Source of the DNA: Solirubrobacteraceae bacterium
Lineage (GTDB): Bacteria; Actinomycetota; Thermoleophilia; Solirubrobacterales; Solirubrobacteraceae
Direction of reading: 5' to 3'
Length of the DNA: 64,000 nt
Assembly: GCA_030447505.1 (NCBI GenBank)
Contig: JAUJOT010000005.1
Span: 238,393-302,392, forward strand
Below, piece by piece: positions 26,131 through 34,055 of the stretch; position 1 is the first letter of the stretch, and every line of letters begins with the position of its first letter. The notes beneath the pieces were generated by a model. That model ran no database searches, was not told where the DNA came from, and saw nothing but the letters and a program-made list of their open reading frames with translations. The translations under genes were made by a program, and so were the position numbers.

Positions 26131-26462
26131 ACGTCCTGTGACAGCGTCGTCGCGCGCTCGTAGCGACCGAGGCCGACGATCAGCGGGAAGAAGACGATGA
26201 ACGCGAACCCGCTGAGCAGTGCCGGCACGCGCACGTGGTTGACGGCACGGATGCTGCGGCCGAGCGCCAGCCGGTTCAGCGCCGTGTAGAGCGGAAACGC
26301 GATCAGGTCGTGGACGACGACCGCGCCGGCGAACCAGAGCACGACGTTCGCCGCCTGTGCGCCGGCGAGGACGCGCGAGAACGCGTAGGCCGCCAGCGCC
26401 AGCGCCGCGAGCGTGCTCAGCAGGTGCAGCGGCCCGGCGCCGTACGCGCGCCGCAGGCTCAT
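26046..26462 (-). CDS. Small polytopic membrane protein
   Basis: 138 residues, about four membrane helices (LLSTLAALALAAYAFSRVLAG; VLWFAGAVVVHDLIAFPLY; LLSGFAFIVFFPLIVGL; ARWLLLTGALFAASGVLY). No family name recognised. Its ATG overlaps the stop of the molybdenum protein gene by 4 bp, so it is likely an accessory subunit or a partner in the same membrane complex. Its 3' end overlaps the convergent methyltransferase gene. Confidence 0.75.
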   Translation of the reverse strand: MSLRRAYGAGPLHLLSTLAALALAAYAFSRVLAGAQAANVVLWFAGAVVVHDLIAFPLYTALNRLALGRSIRAVNHVRVPALLSGFAFIVFFPLIVGLGRYERATTLSQDVYLARWLLLTGALFAASGVLYALRARRG

Positions 26463-27739
26463 GCGCGCGTGCCCCGGAACTCGAGCAGCGCGACCCACTT
26501 CGTGCAGTGCACGCCCGGCAGCGCCGGCACGACGATCCGCGCCGGAAAGCCATGGTCGGGCGACAGGTCCGCGCCGTTGACGCGCAGCGCGAGCAGCGAG
26601 CGGCGATCGCCCGCCTGACGGGTGCTGAGGGACGCGCGGCGAAAGCTCCCGCCGCGCTGCAGCGACTCGACGTACAACTCGTCGAACGCCTCGACACCCG
26701 CCAGCGCCGCGAGGTCGCGCAGCCGCACGCCGCTCCACGACTGCGTCGTCGACCAGCCCTCGACACACGCGATCGGCAGCTCGTACGCGTGCTGCGTGAG
26801 CGCGAGCAGATCCGCGCGCGAGAGCTCCAGCGGGCGCTGGCCGCCGTCGACGCGCAGCCGCCACGCGGCGCCCGTCTGCGCCGGCGTGATCCCCAGCGAG
26901 GCGGCGGTCTTGTTGACCTGGAAGTCGTTGGGTCCGCTGCCGAGGTCACGCCCGTGCGGCGCGAGCAGCGCGATCTCGCGAAGCGGCCCGCCGACGGACT
27001 GGCCGGCCGTCAGCGCGAGCAGCCCCAGCGACGCGCCGCCGGTCAGCGCCAGCACGCCGCGGCGCGAGATCGTCGGCGCGCTCGGCGCGGCCGGGATCAG
27101 CGCCGAGTCGCCGCTCTCCGGCACGGTCTCGTCCAGGCCCCGGCGCAGCTCGTCGAGCAGCGGTCGCTCGCGCAGCGAGCGGCGCATCGCCGGCAGCTTC
27201 AGCACGGCATGCAGCACGAACGCGGCGATGAAGACCCAGCCGCCGTAGAAGTGCGCCGCCAGAAACGAGAACTTCCACGGGTAATAGAGCTGCGCGTTGA
27301 GGATTCCCGTCGCGAACTGAAACAGCGTCGAGCCGACCAGCAGCGCCAGGCTGATCCGCTCGAGCGCGTGCGCGGGCGAGCGCAGTGGCGGCCACTCGAA
27401 GAGCCGCGGCATCGCCGACCACAGCTTCACGAGCACGATCGGCACGAGCGCGATCCCGACCGTGACGTGCAGGCCCTGGGTCAGTGCGTACAGCCAGCTC
27501 GGGTTCGTCGGCCACGAGAAGACGTAGAAGTCCAGGAACCCCGGGTCGCCGATCAGGTTGTTGCGCCCGAGCGCCGGCTCGTACGCGGCGTAGGACAGCA
27601 GGCCCGTCACGAGGACGATCGGGATGCCGGCCAGCAGCGCGGCGCCGAGCACCGACGCCAGCCAGGGGCCGCGCAGCGGGCTGCGCCAGGACTCGCGCCG
27701 GAACGGCGGTGGCGGCGGTGTCTGCGACAAGAGTCTCAC
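26459..27739 (-). CDS. Cytochrome b-like membrane protein fused to sulfite-oxidase-type Mo domain
   Basis: About 426 residues from a GTG at 27739 (a GTG at 27775 would add 12). Residues 30-200 form four or more helices with His residues placed for heme b (GLHVTVGIALVPIVL; FLAAHFYGGWVFIAAFVLHAVL). A twin-Arg-like SRRGVLALTGGASLGLL follows at mid-protein, then the sulfite-oxidase/YedY catalytic domain with the Mo-ligand Cys in LPIACVEGWS and HCTKWVALLEFRG at the end. The architecture suggests electron exchange between a periplasmic Mo site and the quinone pool, as in MsrPQ, but in one chain. Confidence 0.85.
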   Translation of the reverse strand: MRLLSQTPPPPPFRRESWRSPLRGPWLASVLGAALLAGIPIVLVTGLLSYAAYEPALGRNNLIGDPGFLDFYVFSWPTNPSWLYALTQGLHVTVGIALVPIVLVKLWSAMPRLFEWPPLRSPAHALERISLALLVGSTLFQFATGILNAQLYYPWKFSFLAAHFYGGWVFIAAFVLHAVLKLPAMRRSLRERPLLDELRRGLDETVPESGDSALIPAAPSAPTISRRGVLALTGGASLGLLALTAGQSVGGPLREIALLAPHGRDLGSGPNDFQVNKTAASLGITPAQTGAAWRLRVDGGQRPLELSRADLLALTQHAYELPIACVEGWSTTQSWSGVRLRDLAALAGVEAFDELYVESLQRGGSFRRASLSTRQAGDRRSLLALRVNGADLSPDHGFPARIVVPALPGVHCTKWVALLEFRGTRA

Positions 27740-27896
27740 GGTGACGTGACGATCACCGATCAGGCTCGGCGCCACCAGGGTCCGACGGCGTCGTTCAGCG
27801 AATCGTCACACCGGCTGTATCACGGGGGCCGGGGCGCGCTCTGTCTCGACAGGGGCCGCAGTCCGGCGGCCGACTCTCGAGCGTCAGGAGAAGCTC

Positions 27897-29144
27897 ATGG
27901 CGGATGCCATCACCCACTGGAACGACGTGTTGCTGAAGGTCGTACGCCAGCTCGGCGGTGCGCCGGGACCGATCGCCCGGGGCGGCGCGATGATGCATGC
28001 GGCGATGTACGACGCGGTCAACTCGATCGCCCCGTCGGCCCACCAGCCCTACCTCGTCTCGGTGCCGGCGGCGCCGACGGCGTCGATCGAGGCCGCGGTC
28101 GCGCACGCGGCGCACGACACCCTCGTGGCCGCGTTCCCGGCCACCACGGTGCCCCTCGCGACGATCCTCATGGACGAGATCAAGGCGCTGCCGGCCGGAC
28201 CCGAGATCGCCGCCGGCGAGGCCGTCGGCAAGGCCGCCGCGGCGGCGATGCTCGCCAAGCGCCATGGGGACGGCGCAGACGACAAGGCGCCGTACGTCAG
28301 CGGGGCGCAGCCGGGCGACTGGCGGCCGACCGGCTCCGGCGACGCGGCGACCCCGAACTGGGGGCATGTGACGCCGTTCTGCATCCCCTCGGGACAGTCG
28401 TTTCGCCCGCCGCGTCCGGGCGGCTACGCCTACAAGCCCGAGATGCTCAAGAGCGCCGAGTACGCGGCGCAGTTCAATGAGGTCAAGAAGCTCGGCAGCG
28501 ATTCCTCCGTGACGCGCACGCCCGAGCAGCGCGAGATCGCGTTCTTCTGGGCCAACGATCTCGACGGGACCTACAAGCCGCCCGGTCAGCTCTTCGAGGT
28601 CACGAAGAGCGTGTCCGATCAGAAGGGGCTGGACACGGTTCAGAACGCGCGTCTGTTCGCGCTCGTGGCCCTCGGTATGGCGGACGCGGGCATCTGCGCC
28701 TGGGATGCCAAGTACGACACGAACCTCGACCTCTGGCGCCCGGAGACGGCGATCCAGCACGCGACGACCGACGGCAACCCGGCGACGGCCGAGGATCCGA
28801 AGTGGAAGCCGCTGTCGAAGGACCCGGCGAGCGGCAAGCACTTCTCGCCGTCGTTCCCGGCGTACGTGTCGGGCCATGCGACGTTCGCAGCGGTTCACGC
28901 CGCGATCATGCGGCGCTACTTCGGCACCGACAACGTGACGTTCACGGTAAGGACCGAGGACCCCAACCTGCCCGGCGGCGTGGAGCGGAGCTTCAACAGC
29001 TTCACGGAGGCCGCCCGTGAGAACGCGCGCAGCCGCGTCTACCTCGGCGTCCACTTCCAGTGGGACGGCGACCACGGGTTCATCTCCGGCAATGCGATCG
29101 GGGAGTACGTCTACGACAACGTGCTGCGGCCGGTCGGAGCCTGA
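27897..29144 (+). CDS. Vanadium-dependent haloperoxidase/PAP2-like protein
   Basis: 415 residues; ATG after AGGAGAAGC. Vanadate-site motifs in order: K and RP in KYDTNLDLWRPETAIQH, SGH in SFPAYVSGHATFAA, and the final Arg and axial His in SRVYLGVHFQWDGDHG. An early HAAMYDAVNSI motif is also typical. No signal peptide or Tat motif is visible. Might halogenate, or act as a phosphatase, the two chemistries of the fold. Divergent from the cytochrome b-Mo gene. Confidence 0.88.
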   Translation: MADAITHWNDVLLKVVRQLGGAPGPIARGGAMMHAAMYDAVNSIAPSAHQPYLVSVPAAPTASIEAAVAHAAHDTLVAAFPATTVPLATILMDEIKALPAGPEIAAGEAVGKAAAAAMLAKRHGDGADDKAPYVSGAQPGDWRPTGSGDAATPNWGHVTPFCIPSGQSFRPPRPGGYAYKPEMLKSAEYAAQFNEVKKLGSDSSVTRTPEQREIAFFWANDLDGTYKPPGQLFEVTKSVSDQKGLDTVQNARLFALVALGMADAGICAWDAKYDTNLDLWRPETAIQHATTDGNPATAEDPKWKPLSKDPASGKHFSPSFPAYVSGHATFAAVHAAIMRRYFGTDNVTFTVRTEDPNLPGGVERSFNSFTEAARENARSRVYLGVHFQWDGDHGFISGNAIGEYVYDNVLRPVGA

Positions 29145-29160
29145 CCGGCACGGGGCAGGG

Positions 29161-29182
29161 GCGGCGCCCGCCGCGGCGCCGC
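29161..29182 (+). terminator. Possible terminator after haloperoxidase gene
   Basis: GCGGCGCC at 29161-29168 pairs with GGCGCCGC at 29175-29182 across a 6-nt loop, between the ends of two convergent genes. No U-run follows, as is common in high-GC actinobacteria. Confidence 0.45.
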
Positions 29183-29197
29183 CGCGGTCACCGGTTG

Positions 29198-29695
29198 CTA
29201 TGGGCCGAAGGCCGGCGCGAGCCCGCGGAGCGCCTGCGGGATCTCCTCGCCATACTCGCCGGCCACGGCCGCGAGCTGGGCAAGCTCGACGCACGGGACC
29301 TCGTACGCACGAGCCGTTGCGCGGATCAGCTCGGTCTGGTGCCAGGTCTGCATCCGCCAGAAGGCCAGGCTCACGACGCGCGCGTATTGCGCGCGGAAGT
29401 CCGTCGAGCTCGTGTCGATCTCGCCCCAGCAGACGATCGCGCCGTAGACCGCGTGGTTGCGCCCGAAGCCGCCGTCGCGGCACGGGTCGGGCGGCTCGTA
29501 GGCGGCGTGAAGCCCGCACGAGCAGCCGACCGCCGGCGCATCGTGAGCGTGCTCGCAGCGTGCCGTCACGATGCCTGGCGCCCAGACGCCGCCGCCGTGC
29601 ACCGACACGTATGGCAGTAGCTCGCCGTCGTCGCCCATCCGCCACGCGCGGTACCCGACGACCTCCGCCGGCAGCAGCGGGACGTCGTCGATCAC
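29198..29695 (-). CDS. Cys-rich hypothetical protein
   Basis: 165 residues from a GTG that overlaps the stop of a 42-codon ORF. VVGYRAWRMGDDGELLPY is followed by CEHAHDAPAVGCSCGLHAAY, whose Cys and His could bind zinc, then VYGAIVCWGEIDTSSTDFRAQYA. The same layout occurs in many actinobacterial hypothetical proteins. No known function. The C-terminal third is helical. Confidence 0.7.
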   Translation of the reverse strand: MIDDVPLLPAEVVGYRAWRMGDDGELLPYVSVHGGGVWAPGIVTARCEHAHDAPAVGCSCGLHAAYEPPDPCRDGGFGRNHAVYGAIVCWGEIDTSSTDFRAQYARVVSLAFWRMQTWHQTELIRATARAYEVPCVELAQLAAVAGEYGEEIPQALRGLAPAFGP

Positions 29696-29820
29696 GCCGG
29701 TGCCTTCTCCGGCGGCGCGACAGGTTGTGCCGGTCGGTCGGGCTCAGCGGGCGCCACGGCCGGGCGGCGAACGGGCTCGACGGTGATCCGGCGTGCAGGT
29801 TCGGTGGATCCAGCGCGCAT
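29692..29820 (-). CDS. Small proline-rich ORF coupled to the Cys-rich protein
   Basis: 42 residues, with a strong AGAAGGAGAGAG ribosome-binding site just before ATG 29820. The product (ITVEPVRRPAVAPAEPDRPA) is Pro/Ala rich and probably disordered. Its TGA overlaps the GTG of the next gene (GTGA), so it may act as a leader that sets translation of the Cys-rich protein. Too short for homology judgement. Confidence 0.55.
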   Translation of the reverse strand: MRAGSTEPARRITVEPVRRPAVAPAEPDRPAQPVAPPEKAPA

Positions 29821-29961
29821 CTCTCTCCTTCTCCGATCGTTGTCGGGCAGCAGCCTTTGCAGTGAACGTACCCCCGCGCAATCGTCGCGACGCGCTCATC
29901 CTCCGCCGCAGCACCACTCCGCGAACCAGGCGAACCAGTGCCGGTGCACCTTCTCGACGGC

Positions 29962-30249
29962 CTACGCGCCGGTCAGATAGTTGTGGACCTCGAAGTACGA
30001 GACCTGGGGTGGATTCGGGACGCCGACTTCCGCGGCGATCGGCCCGATCTGCTCCTGAGCGAACTGCTCGAACTGCTCGCGGCTCTGCCACACGTCGGTG
30101 ACCCTGACGCCGTCCTCGGTCTGCGTCACCCAGTGAAACAGGTTGCCTGTAGGAGCCGTGCCGCCGGGCGACAAGCCCATCTTCTCGATGACCTGGTCGT
30201 ACCTATCGAGCGTCCCGCCAGCGAAGTCCTGAACGACACCAACGGCCAT
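29962..30249 (-). CDS. ABM-like dimeric alpha/beta-barrel protein
   Basis: 95 residues. AVGVVQDFAGGTLDRYDQVI, LFHWVTQTEDGVRVTDVW and SREQFEQFAQEQIGPIAAEV match the small ferredoxin-like fold of antibiotic-biosynthesis-monooxygenase-type stress proteins in actinobacteria. Probably a homodimer. Function unknown. Starts at ATG 30249 after GAGGAGATCG. Confidence 0.8.
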   Translation of the reverse strand: MAVGVVQDFAGGTLDRYDQVIEKMGLSPGGTAPTGNLFHWVTQTEDGVRVTDVWQSREQFEQFAQEQIGPIAAEVGVPNPPQVSYFEVHNYLTGA

Positions 30250-30495
30250 GGTCGATCTCCTCGTGTTGCATGACTCCGGGAAGACCCGACCGTATTCGCT
30301 GCCGGGCGCCGCCGCAAGCGGCGATCACGGCGCGCCCCCGACCGATCCAGACGGCAGCGCACGCCGTTCTGCCGGCCACCCTGAGCGGATCAGCGACGCC
30401 GTCGCCGCGCGCTCACGACGTTCGCCTACTGTGCGTCTTCAGCGTGCGAAGCGCAGGTCAAAGGTGACTGCGTGAAGGCGCTGAAGCTCGTGATG

Positions 30496-31029
30496 TCAGG
30501 TCCGCTCGGCCCGGTCGTCGCAACGCCGTCGCGCCGCGAGCTGCCAGCCTCCGCCGGCGACGTTGAGAGTGCCGACGGCGCCGATCGCGACCGCGTACGT
30601 CGTCGCGTCGACGAGGGCGTCCACGCGCAGGCTCAATGCGAGCACGATCCCGGCGCCGACGATCGTCAGCGCCAGTCCCGCCTCGCTGACCGCGAACCCG
30701 CGCGCTCGTAGGAGCGCCGCCGCCAGCCCGGCGAGGCCGACGCCAACGAGGTACACGCCGGCGACGTCGACCTCCGGCGGGCGGACTGCGCCCATGTAGG
30801 CGACCGCGAGTCCCCAGCCGGTCAGACCGAGCGCCGTCGCCCAGTAGCCGCCGCGCGGCCCGTCGACGATCGCGGCGAGCAGGTAGATGGTGCCGATGAT
30901 CAGCGGCGTCCAGTAGAAGGCGATCCGATCGGCGCCGGCCGAGAACTCGAGCAGCCCGGCGCCGCCGATCAAGAGCAGGCCCTGGATGACGCGCTTGTCG
31001 GCAGTTCGGACAGGCTCGGTCACGGACAC
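30496..31029 (-). CDS. Polytopic membrane protein of unknown function
   Basis: 177 residues with about six membrane helices (GLLLIGGAGLLEFSAG; FYWTPLIIGTIYLLAAIV; VYLVGVGLAGLAAALLRA; LALTIVGAGIVLALSL). The C-terminal tail (RRRCDDRAERT) is charged and cytoplasmic. DUF-type actinobacterial membrane protein, not assigned. The region 30250-30495 upstream of its stop holds no gene. Confidence 0.7.
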   Translation of the reverse strand: MSVTEPVRTADKRVIQGLLLIGGAGLLEFSAGADRIAFYWTPLIIGTIYLLAAIVDGPRGGYWATALGLTGWGLAVAYMGAVRPPEVDVAGVYLVGVGLAGLAAALLRARGFAVSEAGLALTIVGAGIVLALSLRVDALVDATTYAVAIGAVGTLNVAGGGWQLAARRRCDDRAERT

Positions 31030-31183
31030 GTACCGATCATCGGCTCTCCTCCCGCATGTCGAACTGCTGGCCTTCGAGGTCGCGCATCAGACGCGCCTTG
31101 GATCCCGCATGGCGGCAAACGGTTCACTCCAGGCTGACGCCGGCGTCCACGGCGTGAATCGAACGCGCGGACGGAGGGGTCGA

Positions 31184-31400
31184 ATGGCCTTGGACGGCCG
31201 CGCGGCTGTCGGAGTACCTCGACGGCGAGCTCTCCGAGGGCGAGCGGCGGCGCGTCGAGCATCACACCGGGATGTGCCCCGAGTGCTCGCGCGTACTCGC
31301 GACGCTGCGCGGCATGCTGCGCGAGCTGGTGGGGCGGCACGAAGAGCCGCCGCCGAGCGTCGCCGACGGCGTGATCGAGCGTCTGCGCCGCGGCTGGTGA
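31184..31400 (+). pseudogene. Zinc-finger anti-sigma factor, start out of frame
   Basis: The frame open from 31158 encodes TAARLSEYLDGELSEGERRR and the zf-HC2 motif HHTGMCPECSRVLATLRGML (His-x3-Cys-x2-Cys), ending SVADGVIERLRRGW. It has no ATG, GTG or TTG before residue Met in the finger itself. An ATG at 31184 with GGAGG 7 nt upstream is in another frame; removing one base in GGCCTTGG would join them as MAWTAARLSEY. So either one base is extra or the gene is dead. No sigma factor gene is adjacent. Confidence 0.6.
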
Positions 31401-31453
31401 CGCAGACGCCGTTCGCGACGACGCGTCGCTTGCCGATCGTTCTCGCTCGTGGT

Positions 31454-33250
31454 TCAGCGCTCGAGCGCTCGTTGGATGGCGTATGCGGCGTTGATCAGCC
31501 CGATGTGCGAGAGGCCTTGCGGGAAGTTGCCGATCAGCTGGCCGTCGTCGTCGATCTCCTCTGCGAGCAGGCCGAGGTCGTTGGCGTGCGCGCTGACCGC
31601 GTCGAACACCTCCTGGGCCCGGGCGACGTCGCCGGCGAGCGCGTGGCACTGCGCCAGCCAGTATGAGCAGATGACGAATGCGCCCTCGCCGCCCGCGCCG
31701 GTCCAGCGCCGGACGAGCCCGTCGGTTGTCAGCTGCCGCTCGATCGCGGCGATCGTGCATCTCATCCGCGCGTCGTCGGCCGCGACGAACCCGACGATCG
31801 GCATCAGCAGCACACCTGCATCGAGGTGATCGGAGCCAAACGCGCCGGTGTACGCGCCGACGTCGGCGTGCCAGCCTTGCTCCAGGATCGCGCCGCGCAC
31901 CTCGTCGCGTGCCTGTGACCAGCGCTCGACCGAACGCTCGGCGCCGAGCCGGGGCGCGAGCTTGAGCGCACGGTCCAGGGCAACCCAGCACATCAGCTTC
32001 GAGGTGACGTACTGGCGCTCGCCCTCGCGCCCTTCCCAGATGCCGGCGTCGGGCTGCTGCCAGGTCGTGGCCGCGCGGTCGGCAAGCCCGCGCAAGAACT
32101 CCATCGTGAGCTCGTCGAACTCGTCGAGCTGCTCGCGCAGGACGTACGCGCTCTCGAGGACCTCGCCGAGCACGTCGAGCTGTGTCTGCTGCCAGGCGTC
32201 GTTTCCGACGCGCACCGGCGCGCTGCCCCGGTAACCGCGCAGGTGGCCCAGCTCGTGCTCGGTCAGGTCGCGCTCGCCCTGCACGCCGAACATGATCTGC
32301 ACATGCTCGCCGTGTCGGGGCGCGCCGGCGGCGCGCGCCATGAACGCGAAGTACCGCTGCGCCTCGTCGGGACAGGCGCCGACCCACAGCGCCTTCAGCG
32401 TCAGGCTTGCGTCACGCAGCCAGCAAAAGCGGTAGTCCCAGTTGCTGGCGCCGCCGACCTGCTCGGGCAGCGATGTCGTCGGCGCTGCGACGATCGCGCC
32501 GCTCGGCTGATAGGTCAGACACTGCAGGACGCGGCCGCTCGACCTGACGCGCTCGGTGTACGGCCCGTTGTAGCCCTTGTGGAGGGCTGACCATGAGCGC
32601 CAAGCGGTGATCGTGTCGCTCAGTGCGGCGTCCGGATCAAGCTGCGCGGGCCGCTCGCCGATGATCCCGGACGCATGCTGCAACGCAAAGCCGCGACGTT
32701 CGCCGGCGCACAGGACAAACTCCGCGCGAGCGTTGCTGCCCTCGACCACGAGGTCGCGGCTGCTTGAGAGCAACAGCCGCGCGGCGCCGCCGATCGTCAC
32801 GATCGCGCCATCGTCGACGACCAGCGCGGGCTCGACCAAGCCGTACTCGGGGCGAGGTGCGAACTCGACGGACACCGCGACCTCTCCCCTGACCGCCTCG
32901 ACCACGCGGATCAGCGCGTGCGGTGAGCGCTGCCCGATCTCGTGGCCGCGCTCGCCCGCGCCCAGCGCCAGCGCGTCGCTCAGGCGCAGGACGCCACTCG
33001 CGGTGCGAAAGATCGTTTCGAGCACCATCGTCTGCGAGACGTAGGCACGGTCTACCTCGAACGCGCCCGCCGGCTTGATCGACCAGTGACCTGCGTCCGG
33101 ATCCAGCAGACGGGCGAAGGCGCTCGGCGCGTCGAAGCGCGACGGACACCACCAGTCGATCGAGCCTTCGCGACTGACCAGCGCGGCGCTCTGGCAGTCG
33201 CCCAGCAGCCCGTAATCGCCGATCGCCGGGGTCGCTTCGGGGTCGCTCAC
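31454..33250 (-). CDS. GH15 glucoamylase/trehalase-like glycosidase
   Basis: 598 residues; begins IGDYGLLGDCQSAALVSREG and IDWWCPSRFDAPSAFARLLD, hallmark of bacterial GH15 (trehalase type) with N-terminal beta-sandwich. The (alpha/alpha)6 barrel has NWDYRFCWLRDASLTL, the acid-type PDAGIWEGR and FVICSYWLAQ. The end NFPQGLSHIGLINAAY is conserved. Cytoplasmic. Mycobacterial relatives hydrolyse trehalose. ATG overlaps the stop of the gene upstream. Confidence 0.9.
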   Translation of the reverse strand: MSDPEATPAIGDYGLLGDCQSAALVSREGSIDWWCPSRFDAPSAFARLLDPDAGHWSIKPAGAFEVDRAYVSQTMVLETIFRTASGVLRLSDALALGAGERGHEIGQRSPHALIRVVEAVRGEVAVSVEFAPRPEYGLVEPALVVDDGAIVTIGGAARLLLSSSRDLVVEGSNARAEFVLCAGERRGFALQHASGIIGERPAQLDPDAALSDTITAWRSWSALHKGYNGPYTERVRSSGRVLQCLTYQPSGAIVAAPTTSLPEQVGGASNWDYRFCWLRDASLTLKALWVGACPDEAQRYFAFMARAAGAPRHGEHVQIMFGVQGERDLTEHELGHLRGYRGSAPVRVGNDAWQQTQLDVLGEVLESAYVLREQLDEFDELTMEFLRGLADRAATTWQQPDAGIWEGREGERQYVTSKLMCWVALDRALKLAPRLGAERSVERWSQARDEVRGAILEQGWHADVGAYTGAFGSDHLDAGVLLMPIVGFVAADDARMRCTIAAIERQLTTDGLVRRWTGAGGEGAFVICSYWLAQCHALAGDVARAQEVFDAVSAHANDLGLLAEEIDDDGQLIGNFPQGLSHIGLINAAYAIQRALER

Positions 33251-33777
33251 CGTCTGTCAAACAGGCGGTACGCGCCGGCCACGCCAAGGCCGTAGACGAG
33301 GTGATAGGACACCTCCATCGCGATCCCCTTGGGAGGGTACTTCCACGGCGGCTCATACAGACCCATCGGCACGAGCTGCACGTAGGACATCGACCAGACA
33401 CCACTGCCGAACGTCAAGCCGCGCCGGAGCGAACGCCCGCCGAACGTTCCCTGGACGAGCCCGTAGACCGCGCCCCATCCCGTGCCGTACGCCCAGTGCA
33501 TCCCGTGCGTGAGCAGCGGAATCCGCTCGGGCGAGACCTCGTGTTCGAACACGCCCTCGCTGATGCGCCGCGCCACCTTGGCCGGCATCGATGCCTGCTC
33601 CCACGGATCGTGGCCCTGCTGATCGTCGCCCTGCTGGTCGTCGCTCTGCTGGTCGGCGTCGCCGGAGGACTGCAGCTTGGCCGACAGCTCCTGCGCCAGC
33701 GTCATGAAGGCGGTGCCCACGGCGCCGGCGGCCAAGCCCCGCCCGACCGCGCCGAGCGGCGTCACTTGCGTCGTCAT
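33247..33777 (-). CDS. YagU/DUF1440-like membrane protein with acidic repeat
   Basis: 176 residues. A first membrane helix (GLAAGAVGTAFMTLAQELSA) leads into a Gln/Asp repeat (QQSDDQQGDDQQGHD), then GMHWAYGTGWGAVYGLVQG, typical of DUF1440-like proteins, and two further hydrophobic segments (YHLVYGLGVAGAYRLF). Coupled by 4 bp to the GH15 gene. The repeat looks like a flexible linker. Function unknown. Confidence 0.7.
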   Translation of the reverse strand: MTTQVTPLGAVGRGLAAGAVGTAFMTLAQELSAKLQSSGDADQQSDDQQGDDQQGHDPWEQASMPAKVARRISEGVFEHEVSPERIPLLTHGMHWAYGTGWGAVYGLVQGTFGGRSLRRGLTFGSGVWSMSYVQLVPMGLYEPPWKYPPKGIAMEVSYHLVYGLGVAGAYRLFDRR

Positions 33778-34055
33778 CTCGCTCCTTGTCGTTGATCAGG
33801 CCTCATTACCACGCCGCGTCGCGCTCGAAGCTCGGGCTGTCAGAACGAAGACTTCCCCGAACCGCGAGAGCACTGCCGTGGGCGGGTCTTCGTGCGGCGA
33901 ACGCCTCATGTTCGGATCTCGACGGCTCCCCGGAACGCGACGTGGTCACGGATCTTGCGAATCCACGGAAACGGCTCCGGTATGTCCATGCGGCGCCGGC
34001 CCCACAGACGATTCACACGTGTGGCCGAGGGCTCGCTGCCTTCCGGGCGGGGTGG

